A program made the translations under genes and the position numbers. A DNA stretch of 17,828 bases, taken from NCBI GenBank assembly GCA_029258495.1, contig JARHYV010000193.1, forward strand, positions 1-17,828, read 5' to 3'. The DNA is from Faecousia sp. GTDB lineage: Bacteria; Bacillota; Clostridia; Oscillospirales; Oscillospiraceae. Below, one piece after another: positions 1 through 7,220 of the stretch (position 1 is the first letter of the stretch; each line of letters opens with the position of its first letter). The notes beneath the pieces were generated by a model, which was given only the letters and a program-made list of their open reading frames with translations, was not told the origin of the DNA and searched no databases.

Positions 1-1219
<1,219 letters not shown>

Positions 1220-1250
1220 AAACCTCCACTGCTCATCTAATAACAGGATC

Positions 1251-1279
1251 ATTTTACCATGAGGGAATATGCTTTTCAA
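1251..1279 (-). promoter_or_regulatory. sigma-A promoter of glpK
   Basis: On the minus strand there is TTGAAA, a 17-nt spacer and TAAAAT, about 90 nt before the glpK start. The untranslated leader contains a dyad (separate entry). No catabolite-responsive (cre-like) palindrome was seen. Confidence 0.75.
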
Positions 1280-1393
1280 CTTGAGTTTCCGGCAGGCGGG
1301 AAAAATCTGCGGAAAGCACAGAAAGGCTGTTTTCTTTTTGTGCTTAATGTATTTTTAGATTTGGCTGTTCACCTTAATAAAAAATAAGATAAA

Positions 1394-1438
1394 TAATTAT
1401 CGATATATATTTACTTATAGAAAAGGCTGTGATATAAT
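1394..1438 (+). promoter_or_regulatory. Extended -10 promoter of the secondary alcohol dehydrogenase, with TAATTATCGAT box
   Basis: The -35 is TTTACT (1410-1415), followed by a 17-nt spacer and TATAAT (1433-1438). The -10 is extended by an upstream TG (TGATATAAT). Just upstream of the -35, at 1394-1404, is TAATTATCGAT. The same 11 nt in the same orientation relative to the gene occurs in the adhE leader. Its ATCGAT core is centred about 43 nt before the probable start point, a place where activators often bind. The promoter is well supported; the box as an operator is inference. Confidence 0.75.
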
Positions 1439-1479
1439 GTCGAGCGTAAAAACCAAACCGAACTATGGAGGTAACAAAT

Positions 1480-2541
1480 ATGAAAGGTTTTGCCATGTTA
1501 AAAATCGGTGCCACCGGCTGGGTAGAGAAGGATATTCCTTCCTGCGGCCCAATGGATGCGATCTGTAAGCCGCTGGCTCTGGCACCTTGTACTTCTGATA
1601 TACATACTGTATGGGCCGGTGCCATCGGCGACCGCAAGGACATGATCCTGGGACACGAGGCTGTGGGCGAGGTCGTCGAGGTCGGCGCTCTGGTCAAGGA
1701 TTTCAAGCCCGGCGACAAGGTTCTGGTCAGCGCCATCACCCCCGACTGGAATTCTCTGGAGGCTCAGGGCGGCTATCCCATGCATTCCGGCGGCATGCTG
1801 TCCGGCTGGAAGTTCTCCAACTTCAAGGACGGCGTTTTTGCAGAGTATTTCCATGTAAATGATGCAGACGGCAATCTGGCACACCTGCCCGAGGGCATGG
1901 ATCTGGGCGCAGCTGCCATGCTTGCGGACATGGTTCCCACCGGTTTCCACGGTGCAGAACTGGCAGATATCAGCTTTGGCGACAATGTTGCGGTCATCGG
2001 TGTCGGCCCTGTAGGTCTGATGAGCGTTGCTGCATGCGCCATCCGCGGTGCCGCTGAGATCTTTGCTGTGGGTTCCCGTAAGAACTGCACGGATCTGGCT
2101 CGTGAGTTCGGTGCCACCGATATCATCAACTACCGCGAGGGTGACATTGTCGAGCAGATCCTGGACAAGACCCACGGAAAGGGCGTTGATAAGATCGTGG
2201 TTGCCGGCGGTGACAACAATACCTTTGCACAGGCAATGCAGATCCTGAAGCCCGGCGGAATTATCGGCAATGTCAACTATCTGGGTGAAGGTGAGTTTGT
2301 GCCCATTCCCAGAGTCGAGTGGGGCTGCGGCATGGGTCACAAGCAGATCCGCGGCGGTCTGATGCCCGGCGGCCGCCTGCGCTCGGAGAAACTGGCACGG
2401 CTGATCACCACCAACCGTATCCATCCGGAAAAGCTCATCACCCATACCTTCCATGGTCTTGAGAATGTTGAGCCTGCTCTGATGCTGATGAAGGACAAGC
2501 CCAGAGATCTGATCAAGCCTCTGGTTCTGATCGACAAGTAA
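1480..2541 (+). CDS. adh: NADP-dependent secondary alcohol (isopropanol-type) dehydrogenase
   Basis: Zinc medium-chain dehydrogenase of 353 aa that reduces ketones such as acetone, and some aldehydes, to secondary or primary alcohols using NADPH. It aligns almost end to end with the Thermoanaerobacter brockii and Clostridium beijerinckii enzymes. Catalytic zinc ligands are Cys37, His59, Glu60 and Asp150 at the same numbers as in TbADH. The nucleotide fold has GVGPVG (174-179), and the NADP-selective set Gly198-Ser199-Arg200 plus Tyr218 is intact. The four-cysteine structural-zinc lobe is absent, as in that subfamily. Start chosen at the ATG preceded by GGAGGT with 7-nt spacing; an in-frame ATG at 1465 lies in the leader and is rejected. 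It is monocistronic, ending at a shared terminator. Its likely role is NADPH reoxidation in fermentation. Physiological substrate not shown by sequence. Confidence 0.95.
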   Translation: MKGFAMLKIGATGWVEKDIPSCGPMDAICKPLALAPCTSDIHTVWAGAIGDRKDMILGHEAVGEVVEVGALVKDFKPGDKVLVSAITPDWNSLEAQGGYPMHSGGMLSGWKFSNFKDGVFAEYFHVNDADGNLAHLPEGMDLGAAAMLADMVPTGFHGAELADISFGDNVAVIGVGPVGLMSVAACAIRGAAEIFAVGSRKNCTDLAREFGATDIINYREGDIVEQILDKTHGKGVDKIVVAGGDNNTFAQAMQILKPGGIIGNVNYLGEGEFVPIPRVEWGCGMGHKQIRGGLMPGGRLRSEKLARLITTNRIHPEKLITHTFHGLENVEPALMLMKDKPRDLIKPLVLIDK

Positions 2542-2553
2542 TCCATAATGAAG

Positions 2554-2585
2554 AAAGCGGACTCACCAAGGTGAGTCCGCTTTTT
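2554..2585. terminator. Bidirectional terminator between adh and mgtE
   Basis: A 12-bp perfect stem (AGCGGACTCACC with its complement) is flanked by A-rich sequence on the left and TTTTT on the right. It sits 14 nt after the adh stop and 15 nt after the mgtE stop, so it can serve both convergent genes. Confidence 0.9.
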
Positions 2586-2600
2586 GTGCAGAGTGGAATA

Positions 2601-4016
2601 TCAAAGATGAAGAATGTTGATCAGCAGGATCCATGCAAGACCGTAGTAGGTCATCACGGCGACCAAGTCGTTGATGGTGGTGATCAGCGGGCCGGAGGCC
2701 ACGGCGGGGTCTACATTTAACCGCTTGAAGATCAACGGGATCACGGTTCCGGAGATACTGGACAGGAACATGGACAGCAGCAGGGCGATGCCGGTACAGA
2801 AGGAAACCGAGAACGCCATGGTGAAAGCCTCTCCCTTGATCATCAGAAACAGCCCGATCAGCAGGAAGGAAAGGCTGCCGAGGATCAGACCGTTGCAAAG
2901 ACCGACCCGGGACTCTTTGGCGACCAGAGAGAACTTCTGCTTGCCGGTGAGCTGTTCGTCCATCAGGACACGGATGGTGATTGCAAGGGACTGGGTGCCG
3001 ACGTTACCTGCCATGTCCAGGATCAGGGACTGGAAACAGACCACCAGAGGCAGTGTTGCGACCATGCCCTCGAAGACACCGACCACACTGGAAACCACCA
3101 GACCCAGACCCAGCAGGACGATCAGCCAAGGCAGACGCTTGCTGATGCTCTTGCGCAGAGGCTCCTGCAGATCTTCTTCGGCGGTCAAGCCTGCCAATTT
3201 TGCGTAGTCATCACCCATCTCGTCATCGACCATCTGAGTGATATCCTGAGCGGTCAGGACACCGCAGAGCTTGTTGTCGGCATCCAGAACGGGGATGGAG
3301 TCCTCGGAGTAGTTCTTGATGCGCTCGATGCAGTCCTCGATCAGTTCGCTGGCATATACATAGGGGTAAGAGGTCATCATGATCTCTTCCAGAGGGGTAT
3401 TTTCCCGGGCGATGATCAGATCCTTCAGATCGATGGCACCCAGAAGGGTTTCGTCGTCATCCACCACATAGATGGTGGAGATGTTGTCATTCTCCGCTGC
3501 CTGATCCACAAGCTCCCGCATGGCCTGACGGATGCTGATGCCGTCGGGGATGGAGATATAGTTTGTGGTCATGGAGCTGCCGATCTCGTCCTCGTCGAAG
3601 GAGCTGATCAGGATGATCTCGTGCTTGATCTCATCGTCCATCAAATCGATCAGGGCATTGCGGTCGCCCTTGCTCAACTGGCGGAGATATTCGCCGGCAG
3701 TTGCAGGCTCCAGCTGGGACAGGATCTCCACACGCTTGCGGACACGAAGCTCGCTGATCAGTTCGTTAGAATTTTCGGCATATTCGAAAACATTTGCAAG
3801 CGTTTCTGTATCCACGATCCGGTACAGCTTTGCCCGCTCATCCTTGTTCAGCAGGGTCAGAGCCTCTGCAATATCGTTCTCATGGTAGTTCAGGATCTCT
3901 TCACGCATCAGCTTTGGAGTCAGGTTGCTCCTGATAACACCGGCAATCTCGGTTGCATAATCCGGATGCTGTGCCAAGCTGGTGCTGTCGGCGGTGAAAT
4001 TCTTTTTTGCGTTCAT
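2601..4016 (-). CDS. mgtE: MgtE-family magnesium transporter/channel
   Basis: A 471-aa membrane protein that admits Mg2+ and gates on cytoplasmic Mg2+. Order of domains: short N-terminal extension, superhelical N domain (about 35-135), two CBS domains (about 145-200 and 205-265), a connecting helix, then five expected membrane helices (about 293-470). Pore-family motifs are present: GNVGTQS (337-343) and the last-helix stretch PLITTIND (443-450), whose Asp450 corresponds to the pore Asp of Thermus MgtE. The N domain and CBS pair are rich in Asp/Glu, as expected of the Mg2+ sensor. GGAGGA precedes the ATG by about 8 nt. It is transcribed alone from a promoter 337 nt upstream through a structured leader with an upstream ORF and a terminator, so expression is probably controlled by attenuation in addition to the protein's own gating. 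Confidence 0.95.
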   Translation of the reverse strand: MNAKKNFTADSTSLAQHPDYATEIAGVIRSNLTPKLMREEILNYHENDIAEALTLLNKDERAKLYRIVDTETLANVFEYAENSNELISELRVRKRVEILSQLEPATAGEYLRQLSKGDRNALIDLMDDEIKHEIILISSFDEDEIGSSMTTNYISIPDGISIRQAMRELVDQAAENDNISTIYVVDDDETLLGAIDLKDLIIARENTPLEEIMMTSYPYVYASELIEDCIERIKNYSEDSIPVLDADNKLCGVLTAQDITQMVDDEMGDDYAKLAGLTAEEDLQEPLRKSISKRLPWLIVLLGLGLVVSSVVGVFEGMVATLPLVVCFQSLILDMAGNVGTQSLAITIRVLMDEQLTGKQKFSLVAKESRVGLCNGLILGSLSFLLIGLFLMIKGEAFTMAFSVSFCTGIALLLSMFLSSISGTVIPLIFKRLNVDPAVASGPLITTINDLVAVMTYYGLAWILLINILHL

Positions 4017-4105
4017 TGTCTTTTCCTCCTTTACACATCAAGCAGTGTGCGAAATTTTTCGCGATGCAAAGGCAGACGACAGCTGAGTTGCAGGTCAAAA
4101 TGGAT

Positions 4106-4192
4106 ATAAAAATACCATTGTCACCTGTAACCCAGCATATGCCACATCTGCCTTGTGCTGATGCAGTGCAGTGCTAGAAACGGACAATGGTA
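4106..4192 (-). terminator. Long intrinsic terminator (attenuator) in mgtE leader
   Basis: In the minus-strand RNA a 10-bp perfect outer stem, UACCAUUGUC (4192-4183) with GACAAUGGUA (4122-4113), runs directly into UUUUUAUAU. Inside, CUAGCA/UGCUGG and CUGCAUC/GAUGUGG continue the hairpin with small internal loops. It lies between the upstream ORF and mgtE, about 90 nt before the mgtE start, so termination here would switch mgtE off. The stem and U-run are read directly; the regulatory role is inference. Confidence 0.75.
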
Positions 4193-4271
4193 CCCATATA
4201 TTTGTGCAGCAAAAACCGGTCAGAACGCAGACGGAGCATAGCCGCTGAAACTCTGACAATATATGAATACC
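4189..4271 (-). promoter_or_regulatory. Candidate anti-terminator hairpin formed by the mgtE upstream ORF
   Basis: RNA 4271-4258 (GGUAUUCAUAUAUU, codons 12-16 of the upstream ORF) pairs over 14 continuous positions, two of them G-U, with AAUAUAUGGGUACC (4202-4189). Inside, GUCAGAG (4257-4251) pairs with UUCUGAC (4225-4219). The outer 3' arm takes the four bases UACC that form the base of the terminator stem, next to the U-run, so the two structures exclude each other there. A ribosome moving over the ORF would melt this hairpin and release the terminator arm. Pairing was checked by eye; no energies were computed. Confidence 0.6.
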
Positions 4272-4306
4272 GTGTCTGTACTTCGACTACCACTACTGCC
4301 GTCCAT
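4220..4306 (-). CDS. 28-aa leader peptide upstream of mgtE (putative regulatory uORF)
   Basis: ATG to TGA, 28 codons, preceded by GUGAGGUGAGAAC, in which GAGGTG sits 5 nt before the ATG. It starts about 40 nt after the predicted transcription start. The peptide opens MDGSSGSRSTDT, continues with the hydrophobic run VFIY, then CQSFSGYAPSAF and stop. It has no signal peptide or known domain and is far too short for an enzyme. It lies wholly inside the mgtE leader, and its own codons form one arm of a hairpin that competes with the following terminator. This points to a cis-acting peptide whose translation, not product, matters, by analogy with leader peptides such as MgtL of Salmonella mgtA; there is no sequence similarity to MgtL. 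I do not recognise the peptide from any family. Conservation across relatives would decide whether it is real. Confidence 0.6.
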   Translation of the reverse strand: MDGSSGSRSTDTVFIYCQSFSGYAPSAF

Positions 4307-4352
4307 GTTCTCACCTCACTGAAATAAATGTATTTGGTCATAAACCTTCATT

Positions 4353-4381
4353 ATTATAGCACCGGTTTTTCGCATAGTCAA
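4353..4381 (-). promoter_or_regulatory. sigma-A promoter of mgtE leader
   Basis: TTGACT, a 17-nt spacer and TATAAT on the minus strand: a near-consensus promoter. The predicted start lies near 4346, giving a leader of about 330 nt before mgtE. Confidence 0.88.
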
Positions 4382-4524
4382 TTTTCTAATTTCATTTTTC
4401 TCAAAAATTTTTTGCATCAGCGAAGGTGCAGACAAAATTCGGATTTCCGGAGGTTTTTCCATGGCACTGTGGAGATTTCCATCACCAAATCATGAAAAAC
4501 AGAAAACAATGGCGGATACATGCC

Positions 4525-4553
4525 TTGACATCTTATGCAGATGGTGTTAGTAT
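4525..4553 (+). promoter_or_regulatory. Promoter of the glycine riboswitch/symporter transcript
   Basis: TTGACA, 17 nt, then TAGTAT. The transcript would start near 4560, just before aptamer 1. Between this promoter and the divergent mgtE promoter (4382-4524) I see only AT-rich sequence and one doubtful short frame. Confidence 0.8.
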
Positions 4554-4580
4554 GACCACAATCGCATAATGACAAACGAA

Positions 4581-4745
4581 GTTCTTAGGGGAACGGCGAA
4601 AGCCTGCCGAAGGAGTAAAACTCTCAGGCGTCTGGGATCAGACAGGGACTAAGAATGGATGTAGCTCTGGAGAAGCCCAGTACTGGGTACCGAAGGTGCA
4701 AGGCGGCTGTGCCGCTGAATCTCTCAGGTAAAAGGACGGAGTGTG
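4581..4745 (+). ncRNA. Tandem glycine riboswitch (two aptamers)
   Basis: Aptamer 1 spans about 4581-4656, closed by GTTCTTAG with CTAAGAAT. It shows the conserved GCCGAAGGAG and AAACTCTCAGGCG blocks. Aptamer 2 spans about 4664-4745, with TACCGAAGGTGCAA, AATCTCTCAGGTAAAAGGAC and the closing GGAG. The two are joined by a linker of a few nucleotides, the usual cooperative arrangement. The RNA is followed by an intrinsic terminator and a sodium:amino-acid symporter, so free glycine is expected to control read-through into the transporter gene. Whether glycine turns the gene on or off cannot be read by eye: no clear anti-terminator partner was identified. The class assignment itself is secure from the conserved blocks. 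Confidence 0.95.
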
Positions 4746-4792
4746 TGGACACAGGCAGGATGACCCTGTCTGCATGTCTGTACTTTCTTTCC

Positions 4793-4824
4793 GGAGCAGC
4801 TGCTGTCAGCTGTTCCATTTTTTT
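4793..4824 (+). terminator. Expression-platform terminator of the glycine riboswitch
   Basis: GGAGCAGCTG pairs with CAGCTGTTCC over 10 positions (one G-T) around a CTGT loop and is followed by A and seven Ts. It ends 24 nt before the symporter start, so it decides read-through from the riboswitch. Confidence 0.88.
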
Positions 4825-4848
4825 ATTTCATTTCAGGAGGTAACAGGC

Positions 4849-6243
4849 ATGTTACAATCGATCGAGGCCGGACTGTATCAGATAGCGGCGGCCATCAACA
4901 ATTACTTATCCAATTACATTCTGGTATTTCTGCTGCTGGGTGTGGGGATCTGGTATACGGTCAAGACCCGTTTCGTTCAGGTCAGATGCTTTGGCGAGGG
5001 GATGAAACGGGTGTTTGGCAGCCTGTCCCTGAACGGAGGAAAGCAGGAACGGGGCATGAGCTCCTTTCAGGCATTGGCAACGGCCATCGCAGCACAGGTT
5101 GGCACCGGCAATATTGTCGGCGCATCCGGCGCGATCCTGACCGGCGGCCCCGGTGCGATCTTCTGGATGTGGCTGATCGCCTTTTTCGGCATGGCAACGA
5201 TCTATGCCGAGGCGACCCTTGCGCTGAAGACCCGCGTGGTGGATGCCGACGGCACCATCCATGGCGGCCCGGTGTATTATATCACCAGAGCGTTCCGGGG
5301 TGGTTTCGGAAAATTCCTTGCCGGTTTCTTTGCGGTTGCCATCATACTGGCACTGGGATTTATGGGCTGCATGGTTCAGGCGAATTCCATCGGCTCCACC
5401 TTCCAGACGGCCTTCCATATCCCGGGATGGGTGGTGGGCTGCGTACTGGCGGCAGCCTGTGCAGTCATCTTTCTGGGCGGCATGCAGCGGCTTGCGTCGG
5501 TGGCGGAAAAGATCGTTCCTATCATGGCAGCCATCTTCCTGCTGGGAGCGATGGGAATTTTGGCGGTTCGGATCAGATACCTGCCCGAAACCTTCGGGAT
5601 GATTTTCAGGTATGCATTCCAGCCTCAGGCGATCATCGGCGGCGGAGTGGGCTATGCGCTGAAGACTGCCATCAGCCAAGGTGCCAAGCGTGGCTTGTTT
5701 TCCAATGAGGCGGGCATGGGCTCTTCGCCCCATGCCCATGCGCAGGCAAATGTACGCCATCCCCACGATCAGGGTGTGGTTGCCATGGTGGGTGTCTTCA
5801 TCGATACCTTTGTGGTGCTGACGCTGAACGCACTGGTGATCATTTCTACCCTTTATACATCCGACGGGCCTCTGGCTGCCTGCGGTGCGGCGGCAGGCTC
5901 GACCCTCAATAAGACAAATCTGGCTCAGGCAGCCTTTTCAAGTGTGATGGGTCAGCAGTTGGGTTCCGGCTTTGTAGCGGTGTGCCTGCTGTTTTTCGCC
6001 TTCTCCACGGTGCTCAGTTGGAATATGTTCGGCAAGATCAATGTGGTGTACCTGTTCGGCAAAAAAGCTGCGCCCGTCTATTCTGCCATTGCCCTGCTCT
6101 TCATTTTTGCAGGAACCATTATGTCCAATGATGTGGTATGGGAGCTGACCGATCTGTTCAACAATCTGATGGTCATTCCCAATGTACTGGCACTGTTTGC
6201 CCTGACAAAAATGGTGACGGACTCCCTCAGCCAGAGAAAATAA
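4849..6243 (+). CDS. AGCS-family sodium:alanine/glycine symporter
   Basis: A 464-aa inner-membrane carrier that imports glycine and/or alanine with Na+. The AGCS signature QVGTGNIVG lies at residues 83-91, followed by GGPGAIFWMW. Other family landmarks include GGPVYYITRAF, SNEAGMGSSPHAHA (the substrate/Na+-site segment) and STVLSWNMFGK near the end. About ten to eleven hydrophobic segments are visible. The ATG is chosen because AGGAGGT lies 8 nt upstream; an open frame continues upstream through the riboswitch but is not coding. The tandem glycine riboswitch and terminator in front make glycine the most likely substrate. It is monocistronic and followed by a strong terminator. A glycine-controlled importer would match supply to cell demand, but a role in glycine efflux or overflow cannot be excluded. 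Confidence 0.94.
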   Translation: MLQSIEAGLYQIAAAINNYLSNYILVFLLLGVGIWYTVKTRFVQVRCFGEGMKRVFGSLSLNGGKQERGMSSFQALATAIAAQVGTGNIVGASGAILTGGPGAIFWMWLIAFFGMATIYAEATLALKTRVVDADGTIHGGPVYYITRAFRGGFGKFLAGFFAVAIILALGFMGCMVQANSIGSTFQTAFHIPGWVVGCVLAAACAVIFLGGMQRLASVAEKIVPIMAAIFLLGAMGILAVRIRYLPETFGMIFRYAFQPQAIIGGGVGYALKTAISQGAKRGLFSNEAGMGSSPHAHAQANVRHPHDQGVVAMVGVFIDTFVVLTLNALVIISTLYTSDGPLAACGAAAGSTLNKTNLAQAAFSSVMGQQLGSGFVAVCLLFFAFSTVLSWNMFGKINVVYLFGKKAAPVYSAIALLFIFAGTIMSNDVVWELTDLFNNLMVIPNVLALFALTKMVTDSLSQRK

Positions 6244-6248
6244 AAGCA

Positions 6249-6297
6249 GATCCCTCATCGGATGCGGTGAAAGCCGGTATTCGATGGGGGATTTTTT
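6249..6297 (+). terminator. Terminator after the AGCS symporter
   Basis: GATCCCTCATCG pairs with CGATGGGGGATT (with G-T pairs) around a 21-nt loop, ending in six Ts. It starts 6 nt after the stop codon. Confidence 0.85.
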
Positions 6298-6439
6298 ATA
6301 TTGCGACAGAATGTGAAACTCCTGATAAGGATGCGGCAAAATCAGCATACAGAGTGCTGTCCTTTTTCGCAGGACTCCGCAAGCACAGAAGGGTATGATG
6401 ATATCTGTTTGGATGATAACCACGACCGGAGGAAATCAC

Positions 6440-7081
6440 ATGAAATTGCACAGGTACAACAGGATGAATGGGAGCCGATTTGCTGTATGGGGGATCGTGC
6501 TGCTTGCGGCAGTTTGGGGGCTGAGAGGAGCTGTGAGGGCAGACGGAATTCGAAACAGCGCATCCATGGATGAGGCGGAATTGACCATAGGGGTCTGCGT
6601 GGATGTGGACTCGGACGGACAGATGCATCAGGAAACGGATACAACCATCATCATCGTTCCGGAAAAAGCGGAAAATCCCATGCCCGATGACCGGGATGAC
6701 GGCAGGAGCGTTCTGAAGATCCGCGGAGGGGGGCAGGGACAGTTTGATCCCATCCGCTACCGCAAATGCGGTGTGTACGGATATCTGGTCTATCAGCAGG
6801 CGGGCAGGCAGGAGGGCTTTGTTTATGATGATGCGGTGTACAGTCTGAAAGTGTATGTGACCGATGAGCTGGGCGATGGGCTGCATGCTATGCCTGTGTA
6901 CTATGAGCCTGCCAAGCGAGCCGTATCTGAACAGATCCGGTTCCAAAACAGCCGTATTCCGCTGGCTGAGGCAGAGCCGTCCCCCCAGCTGCCGGACTGG
7001 GTGAAATGGAGCACCGGTACATGGTGTGCGATGGCGGTCATGGCGGTGCTGTTCGGAAGGAAGATGAATAAGTTTACATAA
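6440..7081 (+). CDS. Secreted/membrane-anchored protein with degenerate FctA (Spy0128-like) pilin domain
   Basis: 213 aa. The start has GGAGGA 6 nt upstream. Residues 1-34 form a signal peptide (basic start, hydrophobic 14-30, AVRA as likely cleavage site). Residues about 47-171 follow the FctA/Spy0128 pilin pattern: opening strand AELTIG, then FDPIRYRKCGVYGYLVY (102-118), FVYDDAVYSLKVYVTD (127-142), and the closing strand IRFQNSR (166-172), whose Asn170 matches the isopeptide Asn. In active domains a Lys on the first strand and an acidic residue in the YxYxVxE strand complete the bond. Here these places hold Val/Cys and Gln, so the self-formed bond seems lost. The C-terminus is LPDWV, a hydrophobic stretch (191-205) and RKMNK: like a sortase signal, but without a proper LPXTG. 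It stands alone, with no sortase or other pilin gene nearby. Function unknown. Confidence 0.7.
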   Translation: MKLHRYNRMNGSRFAVWGIVLLAAVWGLRGAVRADGIRNSASMDEAELTIGVCVDVDSDGQMHQETDTTIIIVPEKAENPMPDDRDDGRSVLKIRGGGQGQFDPIRYRKCGVYGYLVYQQAGRQEGFVYDDAVYSLKVYVTDELGDGLHAMPVYYEPAKRAVSEQIRFQNSRIPLAEAEPSPQLPDWVKWSTGTWCAMAVMAVLFGRKMNKFT

Positions 7082-7094
7082 CACTTATTTTTGA

Positions 7095-7125
7095 GGGATG
7101 ATCCGGCTGCATCCCATGCTTTTGA
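7095..7125 (+). terminator. Weak hairpin after the FctA-like gene
   Basis: GGGATG/CATCCC with a 9-nt loop, then ATGCTTTT, 14 nt after the stop. It is short and the T-run is poor, so termination is uncertain. Confidence 0.35.
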
Positions 7126-7155
7126 AAAAATCTCTGGAATTCTACGCCCAGACTA

Positions 7156-7186
7156 TTGACATTCCACCTACTGCATCGTTTATATT
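7156..7186 (+). promoter_or_regulatory. Promoter of membrane-anchored MerR gene
   Basis: TTGACA at 7156-7161. Two -10 choices overlap: TTTATA at 17-nt spacing or TATATT (7181-7186) at 19-nt spacing. A 19-nt spacer is the hallmark of promoters twisted open by MerR proteins, so autoregulation is possible. No clear dyad was seen within the spacer. Confidence 0.6.
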
Positions 7187-7220
7187 AGCCTCAGAAACCA
7201 AGCAGAAGGAGGAGTAAACC

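Noticed and set aside
4017..4346. M-box (ykoK) Mg2+ riboswitch ahead of mgtE
   Set aside because: The position is right, but the conserved M-box segments, such as GCUGCUGCCC and the GUUAGGUGAGG loop, are absent. The short ORF and two competing hairpins explain the leader better.
4461..4550. 29-codon frame starting ATG with GGAGG 7 nt upstream, between the mgtE and riboswitch promoters
   Set aside because: It runs into the -35 and -10 of the riboswitch promoter, has no good promoter of its own, and the peptide has no recognisable features. Probably chance, though the Shine-Dalgarno is good.
4741..4848. Upstream extension of the symporter frame through the riboswitch region
   Set aside because: This stretch covers the riboswitch end and terminator. 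The ATG at 4849 has a proper AGGAGGT and matches the family's N-terminus.
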